From Candidatus Zhuqueibacterota bacterium (GTDB taxonomy: Bacteria; Zhuqueibacterota; Zhuqueibacteria; Residuimicrobiales; Oceaniaggregativiventaceae): 41,533 nt of DNA. A program made the position numbers and the translations under genes. The notes under the pieces were generated by a model. It ran no database searches. It saw only the letters and a program-made list of their open reading frames with translations, and was not told the DNA's origin. Of this stretch, positions 7,581 to 16,580 are shown one piece after another; position 1 is the first letter of the stretch, and each line of letters opens with the position of its first letter. The stretch lies in assembly GCA_014728115.1 (NCBI GenBank), contig WJME01000286.1:1-41533 (forward strand), given 5' to 3'.

Positions 7581-10058
7581 ATGAAAACGTGTTTGATCGC
7601 TCTGGTTTTCAGCCTGACCCTGCCTGTATTTGCGCAAGATATGGACACGGCATTGAACAAACCGGTCAACCTCAAAGTCATTAACCGGCCTTTGTCACAA
7701 GCCATCCATTCCATCGTACAAGGCCAGGATCTGGTGGTCAAAGATCCGCATAACCTGCTGCCACAAACCCGGGTGCGATATGAAAAAATGAATGTTCCCC
7801 TGCAGGATGCCCTCGACGATCTGCTGGCGCCCTGTCAGCGCACCTTTGTCCCTGTCTTGCCGGACACGCTGGTCATCACAAAAAGCAAGGCCAGCTCTGA
7901 CATTTTCGGGAGGATTACAAACCTCGAAACCGGAGAGCCGGTAGAATTTGCCAATGTCTTTGTGGCCAACACCTCTCTGGGATGTGCCACCGATAAAGAC
8001 GGCAACTATGAAATCGTTTCCATCCCCCGCAGCATCGTGCAGCTGGAAATCCGTTGTGTGGGGTATGAACAAAAGAGTCTCAGATATAACCTAAAGAGCG
8101 GTAAATCCATTCATCGCGATATAAAGCTGCAACCCAGGATCTATGAGATGGAAGAGGTCCGTGCCGTGGCCAACCGGGAGCGCATCATTCAACAACCCGA
8201 AATCAGCAGTTTCTCGATCCGCGCCCGTCAGATCGACAGAATGCCCGGCTATGGGCAAAAAGACCTGTTTCGCACCCTGCAAATGATGCCGGGGGTGGTG
8301 AGCACCAATGATTACAAGAGCCAGCTCTATATCCGTGGCGGCAATGCCGACCAAAACCTGGTGCTTTTTGATGGTGCCACAATCTATAATCCGTTTCATT
8401 TCAGCGGTATCCTCTCGGCCTTTGATGTGGATGCCCTGCAAGGAGTCGATCTCTATGCCGGTGGCTTTGGCGCCGAATATGGCGGCAGACTCTCGTCGGT
8501 GCTGGATATCCACAGCCGAGCAGGTAAATCCGGGACATTGGCACAATTCAACATATCGCCCCTGGCAGCGAAAATGGTGCTGGAAACACCGTTGGGTAGC
8601 CGGGTCAATACGCTCTTTTCTGGCAGACGCTCCTATGTCAGTTCCATAGCAAATACTCTGGGCAATACCGTGCTGCCGGATTTCTATGACGGCATATGCA
8701 GTATCAAAGCGAGACCCTTTTCAGCAGACACGATCAGTTTGTCCGGGTTTTATGGTAACGACAGAGTGGTGCTGCAAAAAGCCAAAGCGACCGAACAAAT
8801 GTCCAGCCAAAACGCAGCCGGCGCGCTCAATTACACACGGTGGGTTGGCCGTCATCTCATTCGCTTGCATTCCAGCATGGGCTATTTTGAAACCCTGATC
8901 CCCGATTATCTGGAACGCCGGCAAAAGAATAAAAACACCTTACAGGAAATCACTCAAAAAATCGAATATAAAGGGCCCCTGGCCTCGTTCTATCGTCTCG
9001 AGTTGGGAGCGCTCTATCGCAATCAGCAGATCTATTTCAAATCTGCCGATCCTATACTGGCCGAGGTGGTTTTTGATGAACGCGTGGAGGAAACCGCATT
9101 TTATACTACTCTTGTGCTCAACATGAATCAGTGGACGTTTGAGCCGGGGTTGCGTCTGGCCCGTTATCATCACACGCAGGATTGGCAGCAAGAGTGGCGC
9201 TTTGCGGTACACTATGCGCCATACAATTTTCTCAACCTGCGCGCAGCTGCAGGACAATATCACCAATATCTGGTCACGATCTATAATGAGAACGACACCT
9301 ATAATCCGGTGGATATCTGGCTGCCACCTGGAGATGATCTGGAGCTGGCGTCAGCCACGCACTTTATTGCCGGTGTGCAATATGTCGCTCCGGATCTGAT
9401 CGCATCATTGGAAGGCTATGCTAAACTATATGACCATCTCACCCAATACAACCGCGAGCGGCTTTTCAAGCAGGATCCCTATTTCGTACAGGGCAAAGGC
9501 TGGGCCATGGGCCTGGAACTGACCCTGCAATACCTGCAAGAGACCTGGCAGGTGTGGGCGACTTATTCGCTGGCCAAATCGGAAAAAGAGCTGCCGTTTT
9601 CATTTCCCGAGCCGGGCATCGATCGTTTTGCGCCGCGATATGATCGCAGACACGCCCTGAATCTCGCTGCAGATTATCGTCCCCATGACAGAATCGAACT
9701 GTCCGCCCGGTTCGCTCTGGGCACAGGGACTCCTTTTGCGTTTACCCTGGGCAAATACCAACGATGGTCCGGATTCGTGCTGCACATCCCCAGCAGCTGG
9801 GTCAGACCGGGTCCCGGCGAATCTGCCTGGGACTGGATGGCCATCTCCAGCGAACGAGATGCCTTTCGCTTCCCGACCTATCACCGGCTGGATGTGTCGG
9901 TCAAAGTGACCCTGAAAAAGTGGGGCATGACCTTTAAACCCTATGCCGAAATCCTCAATCTGTATAACCAGGAAAATGTACTCTATTATGATATGCAGGC
10001 CGAACCACAGTATTCCTTGCCGTTCATGCCGCTGGTGGGGATGGATATTGTTTTATGA
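7581..10058 (+). CDS. TonB-dependent outer membrane receptor with STN domain
   Basis: The 825-residue protein has a signal peptide (cut after PVFA, residue 18), an STN signalling/secretin-like domain (about 25-95), a carboxypeptidase-regulatory-like beta domain (about 112-195, GRITNLETGEPVEFANVFV), a plug domain (about 205-320, with YIRGGNADQNLVLFDGATIY) and a beta-barrel ending in a hydrophobic strand, GMDIVL. It should import or signal the presence of a ligand across the outer membrane with TonB energy; the ligand is unknown. The STN domain often implies signalling to an anti-sigma factor, but none is encoded nearby. It follows the DUF4249-like lipoprotein in the same operon. A decayed copy of its 5' end lies at 2801-2905. 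Confidence 0.9.
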   Translation: MKTCLIALVFSLTLPVFAQDMDTALNKPVNLKVINRPLSQAIHSIVQGQDLVVKDPHNLLPQTRVRYEKMNVPLQDALDDLLAPCQRTFVPVLPDTLVITKSKASSDIFGRITNLETGEPVEFANVFVANTSLGCATDKDGNYEIVSIPRSIVQLEIRCVGYEQKSLRYNLKSGKSIHRDIKLQPRIYEMEEVRAVANRERIIQQPEISSFSIRARQIDRMPGYGQKDLFRTLQMMPGVVSTNDYKSQLYIRGGNADQNLVLFDGATIYNPFHFSGILSAFDVDALQGVDLYAGGFGAEYGGRLSSVLDIHSRAGKSGTLAQFNISPLAAKMVLETPLGSRVNTLFSGRRSYVSSIANTLGNTVLPDFYDGICSIKARPFSADTISLSGFYGNDRVVLQKAKATEQMSSQNAAGALNYTRWVGRHLIRLHSSMGYFETLIPDYLERRQKNKNTLQEITQKIEYKGPLASFYRLELGALYRNQQIYFKSADPILAEVVFDERVEETAFYTTLVLNMNQWTFEPGLRLARYHHTQDWQQEWRFAVHYAPYNFLNLRAAAGQYHQYLVTIYNENDTYNPVDIWLPPGDDLELASATHFIAGVQYVAPDLIASLEGYAKLYDHLTQYNRERLFKQDPYFVQGKGWAMGLELTLQYLQETWQVWATYSLAKSEKELPFSFPEPGIDRFAPRYDRRHALNLAADYRPHDRIELSARFALGTGTPFAFTLGKYQRWSGFVLHIPSSWVRPGPGESAWDWMAISSERDAFRFPTYHRLDVSVKVTLKKWGMTFKPYAEILNLYNQENVLYYDMQAEPQYSLPFMPLVGMDIVL

Positions 10059-10112
10059 GCATAAAAAATGGAACCACACTTTTGGCAAAAAGGGAAAAGG
10101 TTGAGGGGGGAC

Positions 10113-10463
10113 CTAAATTTCGATTAACCCGAGGCTGATTTGAATGGCGTAATTCACTTTTTTCATCACCTCTTTCTCTGCCTGGCCAAGTTTTCGGACC
10201 AGTCTTTTTTGATCAACCGTTCTGATTTGGTTTAATAAAATCAGAGAATCGGATTCAAGGCCACTTTTGCCACATTTGATTTCAACTTCTACCGGGTAAA
10301 TCGCCCTTTCGCCACTGGTGACTGGTGCAATGATAGTCGTTGGACTATACTGATTACCTATATCATTTTGAACAATGACACATGGTCTTGTTTTTCTAAT
10401 CTCAGATCCAATGGTGGGATCCAGATTGACAAGATAAACATGCCCTCGTTTTACTCTGTTCAT
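10113..10463 (-). CDS. mazF: MazF/PemK-family endoribonuclease toxin
   Basis: The 116-residue protein has the full MazF pattern: GHVYLVNLDPTIGSEIRKTRPCVIVQND at the start, the APVTS strand with the conserved threonine, and LLNQIRTVDQKRL near residues 80-90. The family cuts single-stranded mRNA at short motifs. The conserved Arg (KTRP) and Thr (APVTS) of the active site are present, so it looks intact. It lies 17 nt downstream of a ribbon-helix-helix antitoxin gene on the same strand, under one promoter at 10765-10793. Confidence 0.92.
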   Translation of the reverse strand: MNRVKRGHVYLVNLDPTIGSEIRKTRPCVIVQNDIGNQYSPTTIIAPVTSGERAIYPVEVEIKCGKSGLESDSLILLNQIRTVDQKRLVRKLGQAEKEVMKKVNYAIQISLGLIEI

Positions 10464-10480
10464 GTGTGTTATGGGTCAGG

Positions 10481-10735
10481 TTAATCTAATTCAAGGGATA
10501 ATAGATTCATTTCTTGATCAATTCTTTTATCTCTCTCAGCTCTGGCCATATACCCTGCCCGAAGAGACTTTTTCAACCTCGCTCTCTTAAGCCTTGCTGC
10601 AAAATTTCTTGCTGCTTCATTTAGAAACGCACTTCTTGAACTAAATCCAAATTCAGACCAAATACTATCTATTTGGTCAATCGTTCTCTCTGGCAAAGTG
10701 ATATCTATTCTTTTGGTTTTTGATAAAGACTTCAT
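10481..10735 (-). CDS. Ribbon-helix-helix antitoxin of the MazF pair
   Basis: I use ATG 10735 because GGAAGG lies 9 nt before it; a longer frame from 10762 would start inside the promoter region. The 84-residue product opens with an RHH DNA-binding fold (KRIDITLPERTIDQIDSIW, then SRSAFLNEAAR) and has a basic linker and acidic tail that would wrap the toxin. It is of the CopG type that often pairs with MazF. It probably represses its own promoter through the 12-nt direct repeats at 10754-10778. Confidence 0.85.
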   Translation of the reverse strand: MKSLSKTKRIDITLPERTIDQIDSIWSEFGFSSRSAFLNEAARNFAARLKRARLKKSLRAGYMARAERDKRIDQEMNLLSLELD

Positions 10736-10753
10736 ACAAAACACCTTCCAATC

Positions 10754-10778
10754 TATACACATAAAATATACACATAAA
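10754..10778 (-). promoter_or_regulatory. Direct-repeat operator candidate for the mazEF-type pair
   Basis: TATACACATAAA occurs twice (10754-10765 and 10767-10778) with a 13-bp period, overlapping the -10 box and start region. Ribbon-helix-helix antitoxins commonly bind tandem short repeats, so this is the natural autoregulation site. Binding is inferred. Confidence 0.6.
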
Positions 10779-10793
10779 CTTTCTTTATGTCAA
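10765..10793 (-). promoter_or_regulatory. Consensus promoter of the mazEF-type pair
   Basis: On the minus strand TTGACA (10793-10788), a 17-nt spacer and TATATT (10770-10765) form a near-perfect housekeeping promoter, 30 nt before the antitoxin ATG. Confidence 0.7.
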
Positions 10794-10843
10794 TAGCAAA
10801 AGGTCTGCATAAAGCGTTCCAGACACCCTGTCTCTTTATATTT

Positions 10844-12043
10844 TTAATCCTGCATGACGGCTGCAATCTGTTCCACAGCCCAGTCGATTTCCTCTCGGGT
10901 GATGACCAGGGGTGGGGCGAAACGGATGATATGTTCATGAGTATCCTTGGCCAGGATGCCATGGTCTTTCAGGGCATTACAGAACCGGCGCGCACCGCCG
11001 GCCGATTCTTTGAGAACCAGTCCGATCCACAACCCCTTGCCGCGCACAAAGTCGATGTGCGGGCTCGCAATGGCGCGCAGCTTTTTGATAAAATATTCAC
11101 CCAGCTCTGCAGCGCGCTGCGGCAGCTTTTCTTCCACCAGCACCTTGAGCGCTTCCCGCGCCACAGCGCATCCCAGGGGATTGCCGCCATAGGTCGAGCC
11201 ATGTGAACCATGCTCGAATACGCCCAGAACCTCCTGACGACTCAACACCGCCGAGACCGGATACATGCCACCGGACAATGCCTTGCCGATGGTGATCATG
11301 TCCGGCTTGACGCCCTCGTGCTCGCAAGCCAGCAGGGTGCCGGTCCGACCCAGTCCGCTCTGAATTTCATCGGCCACAAACAGCACATTTTTGGATTTGC
11401 AAATCTCTGCACAGCATTTCAAATATCCTTCGGGCGGTACCACCACACCGGCTTCACCCTGGATGGGCTCGACCAAAAAGGCCACGGTATGTTCGGTGAT
11501 GGCGTCCTCCAGGGCTTTGGCATCGCCAAAGGGCACCCTCTTGAACCCCGGGGTATAGGGACCGTAATTCCTGCGCGCAATATCATCGTCAGAAAATGAA
11601 ATTACGGTAGTGGTGCGGCCATGGAAATTGCCGCTGCAGACTATGATTTCAGCCTGGTTTTCAGCCACGCCCTTGACCTTGTATCCCCATTTGCGTGCGG
11701 TCTTGATTGCAGTTTCCACCGCCTCGGCACCGCTGTTCATGGGCAGAATCAAATCGAATCCCAACAGCTCGCACACCTCTTTGGTGAACAGAGGATAGAT
11801 ATTATTGCGAAACGCACGGCTGGTCAGGGCCAGCACCGGCGCCTGATCCAGCATCGCCCTGACGATGCGGGGATGGCAATGGCCCTGATTGACCGCCGAA
11901 TAGGCGGCCAGGCAATCCATATATTTTTTGCCCTCCACATCCCACACCCAGACCCCCTCTGCCCGCTCGATCACCACGTCCAGCGGATGATAATTGGGTG
12001 CACCATATTTTTCTTCGATTTCGATCAATGCCCTGGAATCCAT
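10844..12043 (-). CDS. rocD: Ornithine aminotransferase (ornithine--oxo-acid transaminase)
   Basis: The 399-residue protein is a class III PLP aminotransferase. It converts ornithine and 2-oxoglutarate to glutamate semialdehyde and glutamate, linking arginine and proline metabolism in the cytosol. Seen features: the EKYGAPNYHPLDVVIERAEG opening typical of ornithine aminotransferase, the NSGAEAVETAIKTARKW helix, FHGRTTTVIS, DEIQSGLGRTG, and the PLP lysine K254 in TIGKALSGG. Length and start (GGAGG 5 nt before ATG) are normal. No arginine or proline genes are adjacent. A related acetylornithine or 4-aminobutyrate aminotransferase is less likely given the N-terminal motif. Confidence 0.88.
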   Translation of the reverse strand: MDSRALIEIEEKYGAPNYHPLDVVIERAEGVWVWDVEGKKYMDCLAAYSAVNQGHCHPRIVRAMLDQAPVLALTSRAFRNNIYPLFTKEVCELLGFDLILPMNSGAEAVETAIKTARKWGYKVKGVAENQAEIIVCSGNFHGRTTTVISFSDDDIARRNYGPYTPGFKRVPFGDAKALEDAITEHTVAFLVEPIQGEAGVVVPPEGYLKCCAEICKSKNVLFVADEIQSGLGRTGTLLACEHEGVKPDMITIGKALSGGMYPVSAVLSRQEVLGVFEHGSHGSTYGGNPLGCAVAREALKVLVEEKLPQRAAELGEYFIKKLRAIASPHIDFVRGKGLWIGLVLKESAGGARRFCNALKDHGILAKDTHEHIIRFAPPLVITREEIDWAVEQIAAVMQD

Positions 12044-12324
12044 ACAGCCTCCGATACGATATTAAAAAATCTTGTCCCTGATTAATCCGAGCGAATCTAG
12101 CAAAACCGCACTGAAAAAGCAAGCATATCCTGTGCCGCTAGAGATTGTTTTTTCTTGATTATGGTGCATTTTTCTCATACTTTTAAGTTTATTAATTTAT
12201 TCGGGCTGATTTTTTTAAGTGTCTCGATTGGGATGAAAACGGATCGCTTTTAGGCCGTCGGTTAAAGATTGGTACCCGATCGTTCGAACACACTGAAATA
12301 CAATCCATATGAAAGGAGTTTTTT

Positions 12325-13293
12325 GTGCGAGTCTTGTCCGGTATACAACCCTCTGGTAACCTGCATCTGGGAAACTATTTTGCCATGATGAAACGCATGA
12401 TCGAATATCAAACAGATCATGAGCTGTTTTGCTTTGTCGTCAACTATCATGCCCTGACCACTGTTTTTGATGCAGAGAAATTGCGTCGCCAGACGTTCGA
12501 GGCGTGCTGCGATTTTCTCGCGTTGGGCATCGATCCGGAAAAATCGATCTTTTATGTCCAGTCAGATGTCCCCGAGGTAACGGAACTGACCTGGATTCTC
12601 TCCAATGTCACTCCCATGGGCTTGCTGGAGCGGGGTCACAGCTATAAAGACAAAACCGCCAAAGGCATCGCCTCGAACCATGGTTTGTTTGCCTATCCCG
12701 TGCTCATGGCGGCCGACATCCTGCTGTATGGCGCCGATCGGGTGCCGGTGGGCAAAGACCAGAAACAGCATCTGGAGATGACCCGTGATATCGCCCTCAA
12801 ATTCAACCAGACCTATGGTGAGACCTTTGTGGTGCCTGAACCGGACATCCCCGATTCGGTCGCCATGGTGCCGGGCATTGACGGACAAAAAATGTCCAAA
12901 TCCTATGGCAATACCATCGATATTTTTAGTTCCAGAGGCGTTCTGAAAAAATCGGTCATGGCCATCAAGACAGATGCCACGCCCATCGAAGAACCCAAAG
13001 ATCCGGATACCTGTACGCTGTTCGCCCTCTATTCGCTCTTTCTCGACAAAAACCAGCAAAAAGAGCTGCGCGAGCGCTATCTCGCACCCGGACTCAAGTA
13101 CAGCGATGTCAAAAAAGAGCTTTTGAACACCATCTGGGATACGTTTACCCCCTATCGCGAGCAACGGGAAGAGTATATCAACAATCCCGATCGGGTGAGA
13201 AAGATCATGGCCATGGGCGCAGAAAAGGCCCGGGCTGTCGGCTCGGACTATCTGGCGCTGGCGCGCAAGAATGTGGGGCTGAATTATTATTGA
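12325..13293 (+). CDS. trpS: Tryptophanyl-tRNA synthetase
   Basis: The 322-residue class I synthetase charges tRNA-Trp with tryptophan. The Rossmann nucleotide-binding motifs are clear: the HIGH-equivalent HLGN at residues 14-17 after the SGIQPSGN opening, and KMSKS at 189-193. Between them lie DLLLYGA-like and VGKDQKQHLEMTRDIA motifs of the family. Translation starts at GTG behind AAAGGAG. It is transcribed alone, diverging from rocD across a 281-nt spacer in which I see no leader peptide or T-box-like element. Confidence 0.95.
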   Translation: MRVLSGIQPSGNLHLGNYFAMMKRMIEYQTDHELFCFVVNYHALTTVFDAEKLRRQTFEACCDFLALGIDPEKSIFYVQSDVPEVTELTWILSNVTPMGLLERGHSYKDKTAKGIASNHGLFAYPVLMAADILLYGADRVPVGKDQKQHLEMTRDIALKFNQTYGETFVVPEPDIPDSVAMVPGIDGQKMSKSYGNTIDIFSSRGVLKKSVMAIKTDATPIEEPKDPDTCTLFALYSLFLDKNQQKELRERYLAPGLKYSDVKKELLNTIWDTFTPYREQREEYINNPDRVRKIMAMGAEKARAVGSDYLALARKNVGLNYY

Positions 13294-13419
13294 GTCACTC
13301 CGCTAGCGCGGCCGGCTGATAATGCAAGAAACTTGAGCTTCTGAGGAGGTTGTAAAAGTAATATTTGCAAAGGCTTTAGCTAAATGGATTTAATTTTGAA
13401 CGAACTAGATCGTTTCTGC

Positions 13420-13448
13420 TTGACAAATACTGAATTACATCCTATATT
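13420..13448 (+). promoter_or_regulatory. Promoter of the Phd/ParE-type pair
   Basis: TTGACA (13420-13425), a 17-nt spacer and TATATT (13443-13448) form a near-consensus promoter 33 nt before the antitoxin start. Just upstream AACGA-6-TCGTT (13399-13414) is a small inverted repeat that could be the autoregulation site (weak). Confidence 0.65.
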
Positions 13449-13481
13449 TAGACCCGTAAACGACCTTTTCAAGGAGTCTTT

Positions 13482-13766
13482 ATGAAAACATTTTTCATTT
13501 CTACAGATATTATTCCTATTGGTGAATTCAAGCAAAAAATATCAAAGTGGTTTAAATCCGTTCAAGAAACCGGACAGCCGCTGGTCATCACTCAGAATGG
13601 AAGACCAGCAGGGGTTTTACTTTCACCAGAAGAGTATGATGAACTTGTTTATCGAAAATCTTTTCTCGATTCCGTGCAAAGAGGAATAAATGATATACAA
13701 AAAGGGAACATCTATACAACCGAACAAGTCCTGCAAAATTTGGTAAAAGACAGACCTAAAGATTGA
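13482..13766 (+). CDS. Phd/YefM-family antitoxin
   Basis: The 94-residue protein has the Phd/YefM fold: IPIGEFKQKISKWFKSVQETGQPLVITQNGRPAGVLLSPEEYDEL, with the typical ITQNGRPAGVL strand pair. The N-terminus binds the operator and the C-terminus neutralises the toxin. GGAG precedes ATG. The toxin gene starts 6 nt after its stop, and both lie behind the promoter at 13420. Confidence 0.88.
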   Translation: MKTFFISTDIIPIGEFKQKISKWFKSVQETGQPLVITQNGRPAGVLLSPEEYDELVYRKSFLDSVQRGINDIQKGNIYTTEQVLQNLVKDRPKD

Positions 13767-13772
13767 TAACAG

Positions 13773-14069
13773 ATGAAAATAATTTGGACCCAGGAAGCAT
13801 TGACAAGGTTAAAAGAGATACAGGATTATATTGGTCAAAATAATCCTGGTCGCGCCAAAGCATTCATCAATATACTCGTCGAAAAGACTAAAATATTATC
13901 CTCTAATCCGGAAATCGGAAGAATTGTTCCAGAGACAGCTCACTCTGACATCAGAGAAATAATACACAAGAATTATCGAATTGTTTATCGTAGAGGAAAA
14001 AACCATATCGAAATTCTCACCGTATTTGAGGGGCACAAGCTCTTTCGAGCTGATGAGTTGAAAAACTAA
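13773..14069 (+). CDS. ParE/RelE-superfamily toxin
   Basis: The 98-residue toxin carries the ParE/RelE-like core: WTQEALTRLKEIQDYIGQNNPGRAKAFI, then NPEIGRIVPE, IREIIHKNYRIVYRR and a final IEILTVFEGHKLF. The conserved Arg and Tyr residues of the C-terminal sheet (NYRIVYR) are kept. The family either poisons gyrase (ParE) or cleaves ribosome-bound mRNA (RelE); the spacing of conserved residues favours ParE, not certain. It forms an operon with the Phd-like antitoxin. Confidence 0.85.
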   Translation: MKIIWTQEALTRLKEIQDYIGQNNPGRAKAFINILVEKTKILSSNPEIGRIVPETAHSDIREIIHKNYRIVYRRGKNHIEILTVFEGHKLFRADELKN

Positions 14070-14176
14070 AAAAGAATACCCATTTTTCAAGGATATCAAC
14101 AGACTATTACCTCTGCCAACCACAACATTTTGAGAGAAAAGCCTGATACAAATTTTCACACCAGGGAGGATTAGCC

Positions 14177-16204
14177 GTGCGAATTTCAATGATGATTATC
14201 TTGTCATCGGTTATATTCAATTTATGCCTTGCCGAACCCCAGGCCCTCACCGTGGAGGATCTGTGGGGCATGCAGCGTATGGGAGAGGCAGTGCTGTCTC
14301 CGGATGGAGAGCGACTGGTCTTTACGGTCACCGAATACGACATGGAGAAAAACAGCGGCACTACCCAACTGTGGCTGGTGGACAGCAACGGGCAAAACCT
14401 CAAGCAGCTCACGCGCAGCGGCAATAATCACACCCCGCGCTGGAAACCGGATGGCTCGGCCATAACGTTCTTATCCGACCGCAACGAAACCACCTCTATC
14501 TATCGCCTGTCCATGCAAGGGGGCGAGGCGCAGCCTGTATTCAAATCCCCGGTGGATATCGATAATTTTATCTGGTCACCGGACGGGAGCCATATCGCCT
14601 TTAGCGCCCGCGTCTATCCTCAGGCCGAATCCTTGCAGCAAAGCGCAGAGATGGATAAAGAAAAACAGGAAAGCGAGATACAAGCCATGATCACCGACGG
14701 CTTGTTGTTCCGTCACTGGAATCACTGGACAGAAGGCAAACGCTCGCATGTGTTTGTCTGTACGGCAACAGGCGACAATATCAGGGATTTGACACCCGGC
14801 GATCATGATACCCCTCCCATTTCGTTGGGCGGCGGACAGGATTTCGTATTTTCGCCCAACGGGGACGAGCTGGTCTTTACGCGCAATATCGATCCCATGG
14901 TGGCGATCTCTACCAACAACGATCTGTTTATCACATCCATTTATGACGGCCAAATCACCAGGCTTACGGCCAATCCGGCCAATGACAACCAGCCCCTGTT
15001 TTCGGCCGATGGCCGCACGATCTATTACCGCGCCATGGAGCGCGCCGGATTCGAAGCCGATCAGCTCGATCTCATGGCCCTGGATCGTGGCACCGGTGTG
15101 GCCACCAACCTGACCGAATCGTTCGACCGTTCGGTGGGCGAGGTTATCCTGGGTGAACCGGGCGAGACGCTCTATTTCACGGCTCAGGATCACGGCCGGG
15201 TCAGGATCTACTGTCTCGACCTGGAGACACGCGCGATCGACGAGGTGGTGAGCGATCATGTCAACAGCAATATCATGTATGATGCCAAAAATGATCGACT
15301 GATGTTCAAACAACAGGCGGTCAACCGGCCGTATGACCTGTATACAGCCAACCCGGATGGCAAAAATATCGAGGCTGTCACCCAATTGAATCAGCAGAAG
15401 CTGCAGAATATCACCATGAACGAGGTCGAGGATTTTACGTTTACGTCATTCGACGGCAAAAAAGCGCATGGTTTTCTGCTCAAACCGCCGTTTTTCGATG
15501 CCTCTCAATCCTATCCCATGATCTATCTTATCCACGGGGGTCCCCAGGGTATGTGGAGCGATGACTTTCATTATCGCTGGAACGCCTCCTTGTTTGCTGC
15601 GCCCGGCTATGTGGTGGCCATGGTCAACTTTAGAGGCTCTAAAGGATACGGACAAGAGTGGTGCGATGCCGTCAGTAAAGACTGGGGCGGCGGGCCGTAC
15701 AAAGACCTGATGACCGGACTCGATTATCTGACCGAAACCTATGATTATATCGACCGTGAGCGCATCGTGGCGGCCGGGGCCAGCTATGGCGGATTCATGA
15801 TCAACTGGATCGCCACGCATACGAACCGGTTCAAGGCCCTGGTCTGCCATGCCGGCGTCTATGATCAGGTGAGCATGTACGGGGCTACCGAAGAACTGTG
15901 GTTTCCGGAATGGGAATTCAACGGAACTCCATACGAGGATCCCGAGTTATACACAAAGTGGTCGCCGTCGACCTATGCAGAGAATCTGGCAAAATATAAG
16001 ACGCCGACCCTGGTGATTCACGGCCAGCACGATTACCGGGTACCGGTCACGCAGGGATTTCAAATGTTCACGGCCCTGCAGCGCCAGGGCGTCCCGTCGC
16101 GGCTGATCTATTTTCCGGATGAATATCATTTTGTCACCAAACCACAAAACGCACGGCTCTGGTGGAACGAGATATTCAGCTGGTACAAGAAATGGCTGAT
16201 GTGA
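14177..16204 (+). CDS. Secreted S9-family prolyl oligopeptidase/acylaminoacyl peptidase
   Basis: The 675-residue enzyme starts at GTG after GGAGGA and has a signal peptide (about 1-19). An N-terminal beta-propeller of WD40/TolB-like repeats (LSPDGERLVFT, WSPDGSHIAFS, FSPNGDELVFT) gates a C-terminal alpha/beta hydrolase. The catalytic triad is visible: S536 in GASYGGF, D619 in HGQHDYRVP and H651 in DEYHF. The oxyanion region HGGPQGMW is present. It should degrade peptides in the periplasm or outside. The neighbours give no pathway. A short spacer separates it from the preceding toxin gene, but its own Shine-Dalgarno site and unrelated role suggest a separate transcript. Confidence 0.9.
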   Translation: MRISMMIILSSVIFNLCLAEPQALTVEDLWGMQRMGEAVLSPDGERLVFTVTEYDMEKNSGTTQLWLVDSNGQNLKQLTRSGNNHTPRWKPDGSAITFLSDRNETTSIYRLSMQGGEAQPVFKSPVDIDNFIWSPDGSHIAFSARVYPQAESLQQSAEMDKEKQESEIQAMITDGLLFRHWNHWTEGKRSHVFVCTATGDNIRDLTPGDHDTPPISLGGGQDFVFSPNGDELVFTRNIDPMVAISTNNDLFITSIYDGQITRLTANPANDNQPLFSADGRTIYYRAMERAGFEADQLDLMALDRGTGVATNLTESFDRSVGEVILGEPGETLYFTAQDHGRVRIYCLDLETRAIDEVVSDHVNSNIMYDAKNDRLMFKQQAVNRPYDLYTANPDGKNIEAVTQLNQQKLQNITMNEVEDFTFTSFDGKKAHGFLLKPPFFDASQSYPMIYLIHGGPQGMWSDDFHYRWNASLFAAPGYVVAMVNFRGSKGYGQEWCDAVSKDWGGGPYKDLMTGLDYLTETYDYIDRERIVAAGASYGGFMINWIATHTNRFKALVCHAGVYDQVSMYGATEELWFPEWEFNGTPYEDPELYTKWSPSTYAENLAKYKTPTLVIHGQHDYRVPVTQGFQMFTALQRQGVPSRLIYFPDEYHFVTKPQNARLWWNEIFSWYKKWLM

Positions 16205-16240
16205 GGAACCGATATATCGCAGAGGTCTCCAGGCTGGGAA

Positions 16241-16338
16241 AACGCTGTGGGTTGTAAACAAAAAGTCTGGCCATCGTAAAAAATACGAATGGCATTTTAG
16301 GCTTCTGTTCCACCCACAGCTATTGATCTCTGCATCCC
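16241..16338. repeat. Degenerate spacer repeat, copy 1
   Basis: This aligns with 16483-16580: AACGCT-TGG, CTGTAA, AAGAGT/AAAGTCTG, a TTCTGTTCC/TTTCCGCTCA block and AGCTAT-GATC-CTGC. It has no coding signal and lies in the 518-nt spacer after the S9 peptidase. Confidence 0.55.
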
Positions 16339-16411
16339 AGGCTGTTGCAGATTTCTGATCGACCGTCATCCCTGTGGATGTAGGGATGACAGAGTGCACC
16401 AGTCAAAAAAC

Positions 16412-16439
16412 GTCATTCCTGCGAAAGCAGGAATCCAGG
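16412..16439. repeat. GTCATTCCTGC palindromic repeat
   Basis: ATTCCTGC/GCAGGAAT with a GAAA loop, followed by CCAGG, is a widespread type of extragenic palindrome in bacterial genomes. It lies inside the inverted-repeat element of this spacer. Confidence 0.6.
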
Positions 16440-16482
16440 GCTGGGGAAAACCGCATGAAATGAGTCGAGTATGAGGTGTGCA

Positions 16483-16580
16483 AACGCTCTGGACTGTAAG
16501 CATCAAGAGTTTGTCCTTCGCAATAAAGCCGGATGACGTATCATACGTTGTTTCCGCTCATAGCTATGGATCCCTGCGTC
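16483..16580. repeat. Degenerate spacer repeat, copy 2
   Basis: Partner of 16241-16338 with the same block order. Its right end runs into the hairpin at 16570-16589. Confidence 0.55.

Noticed and set aside
12270..12300. tRNA-like stretch GTTCGAAC upstream of trpS
   Set aside because: No acceptor stem or anticodon arm can be built around it.
14576..15385. Minus-strand frame of 269 codons
   Set aside because: It is an antisense shadow of the S9 peptidase, whose motifs are clear on the plus strand.
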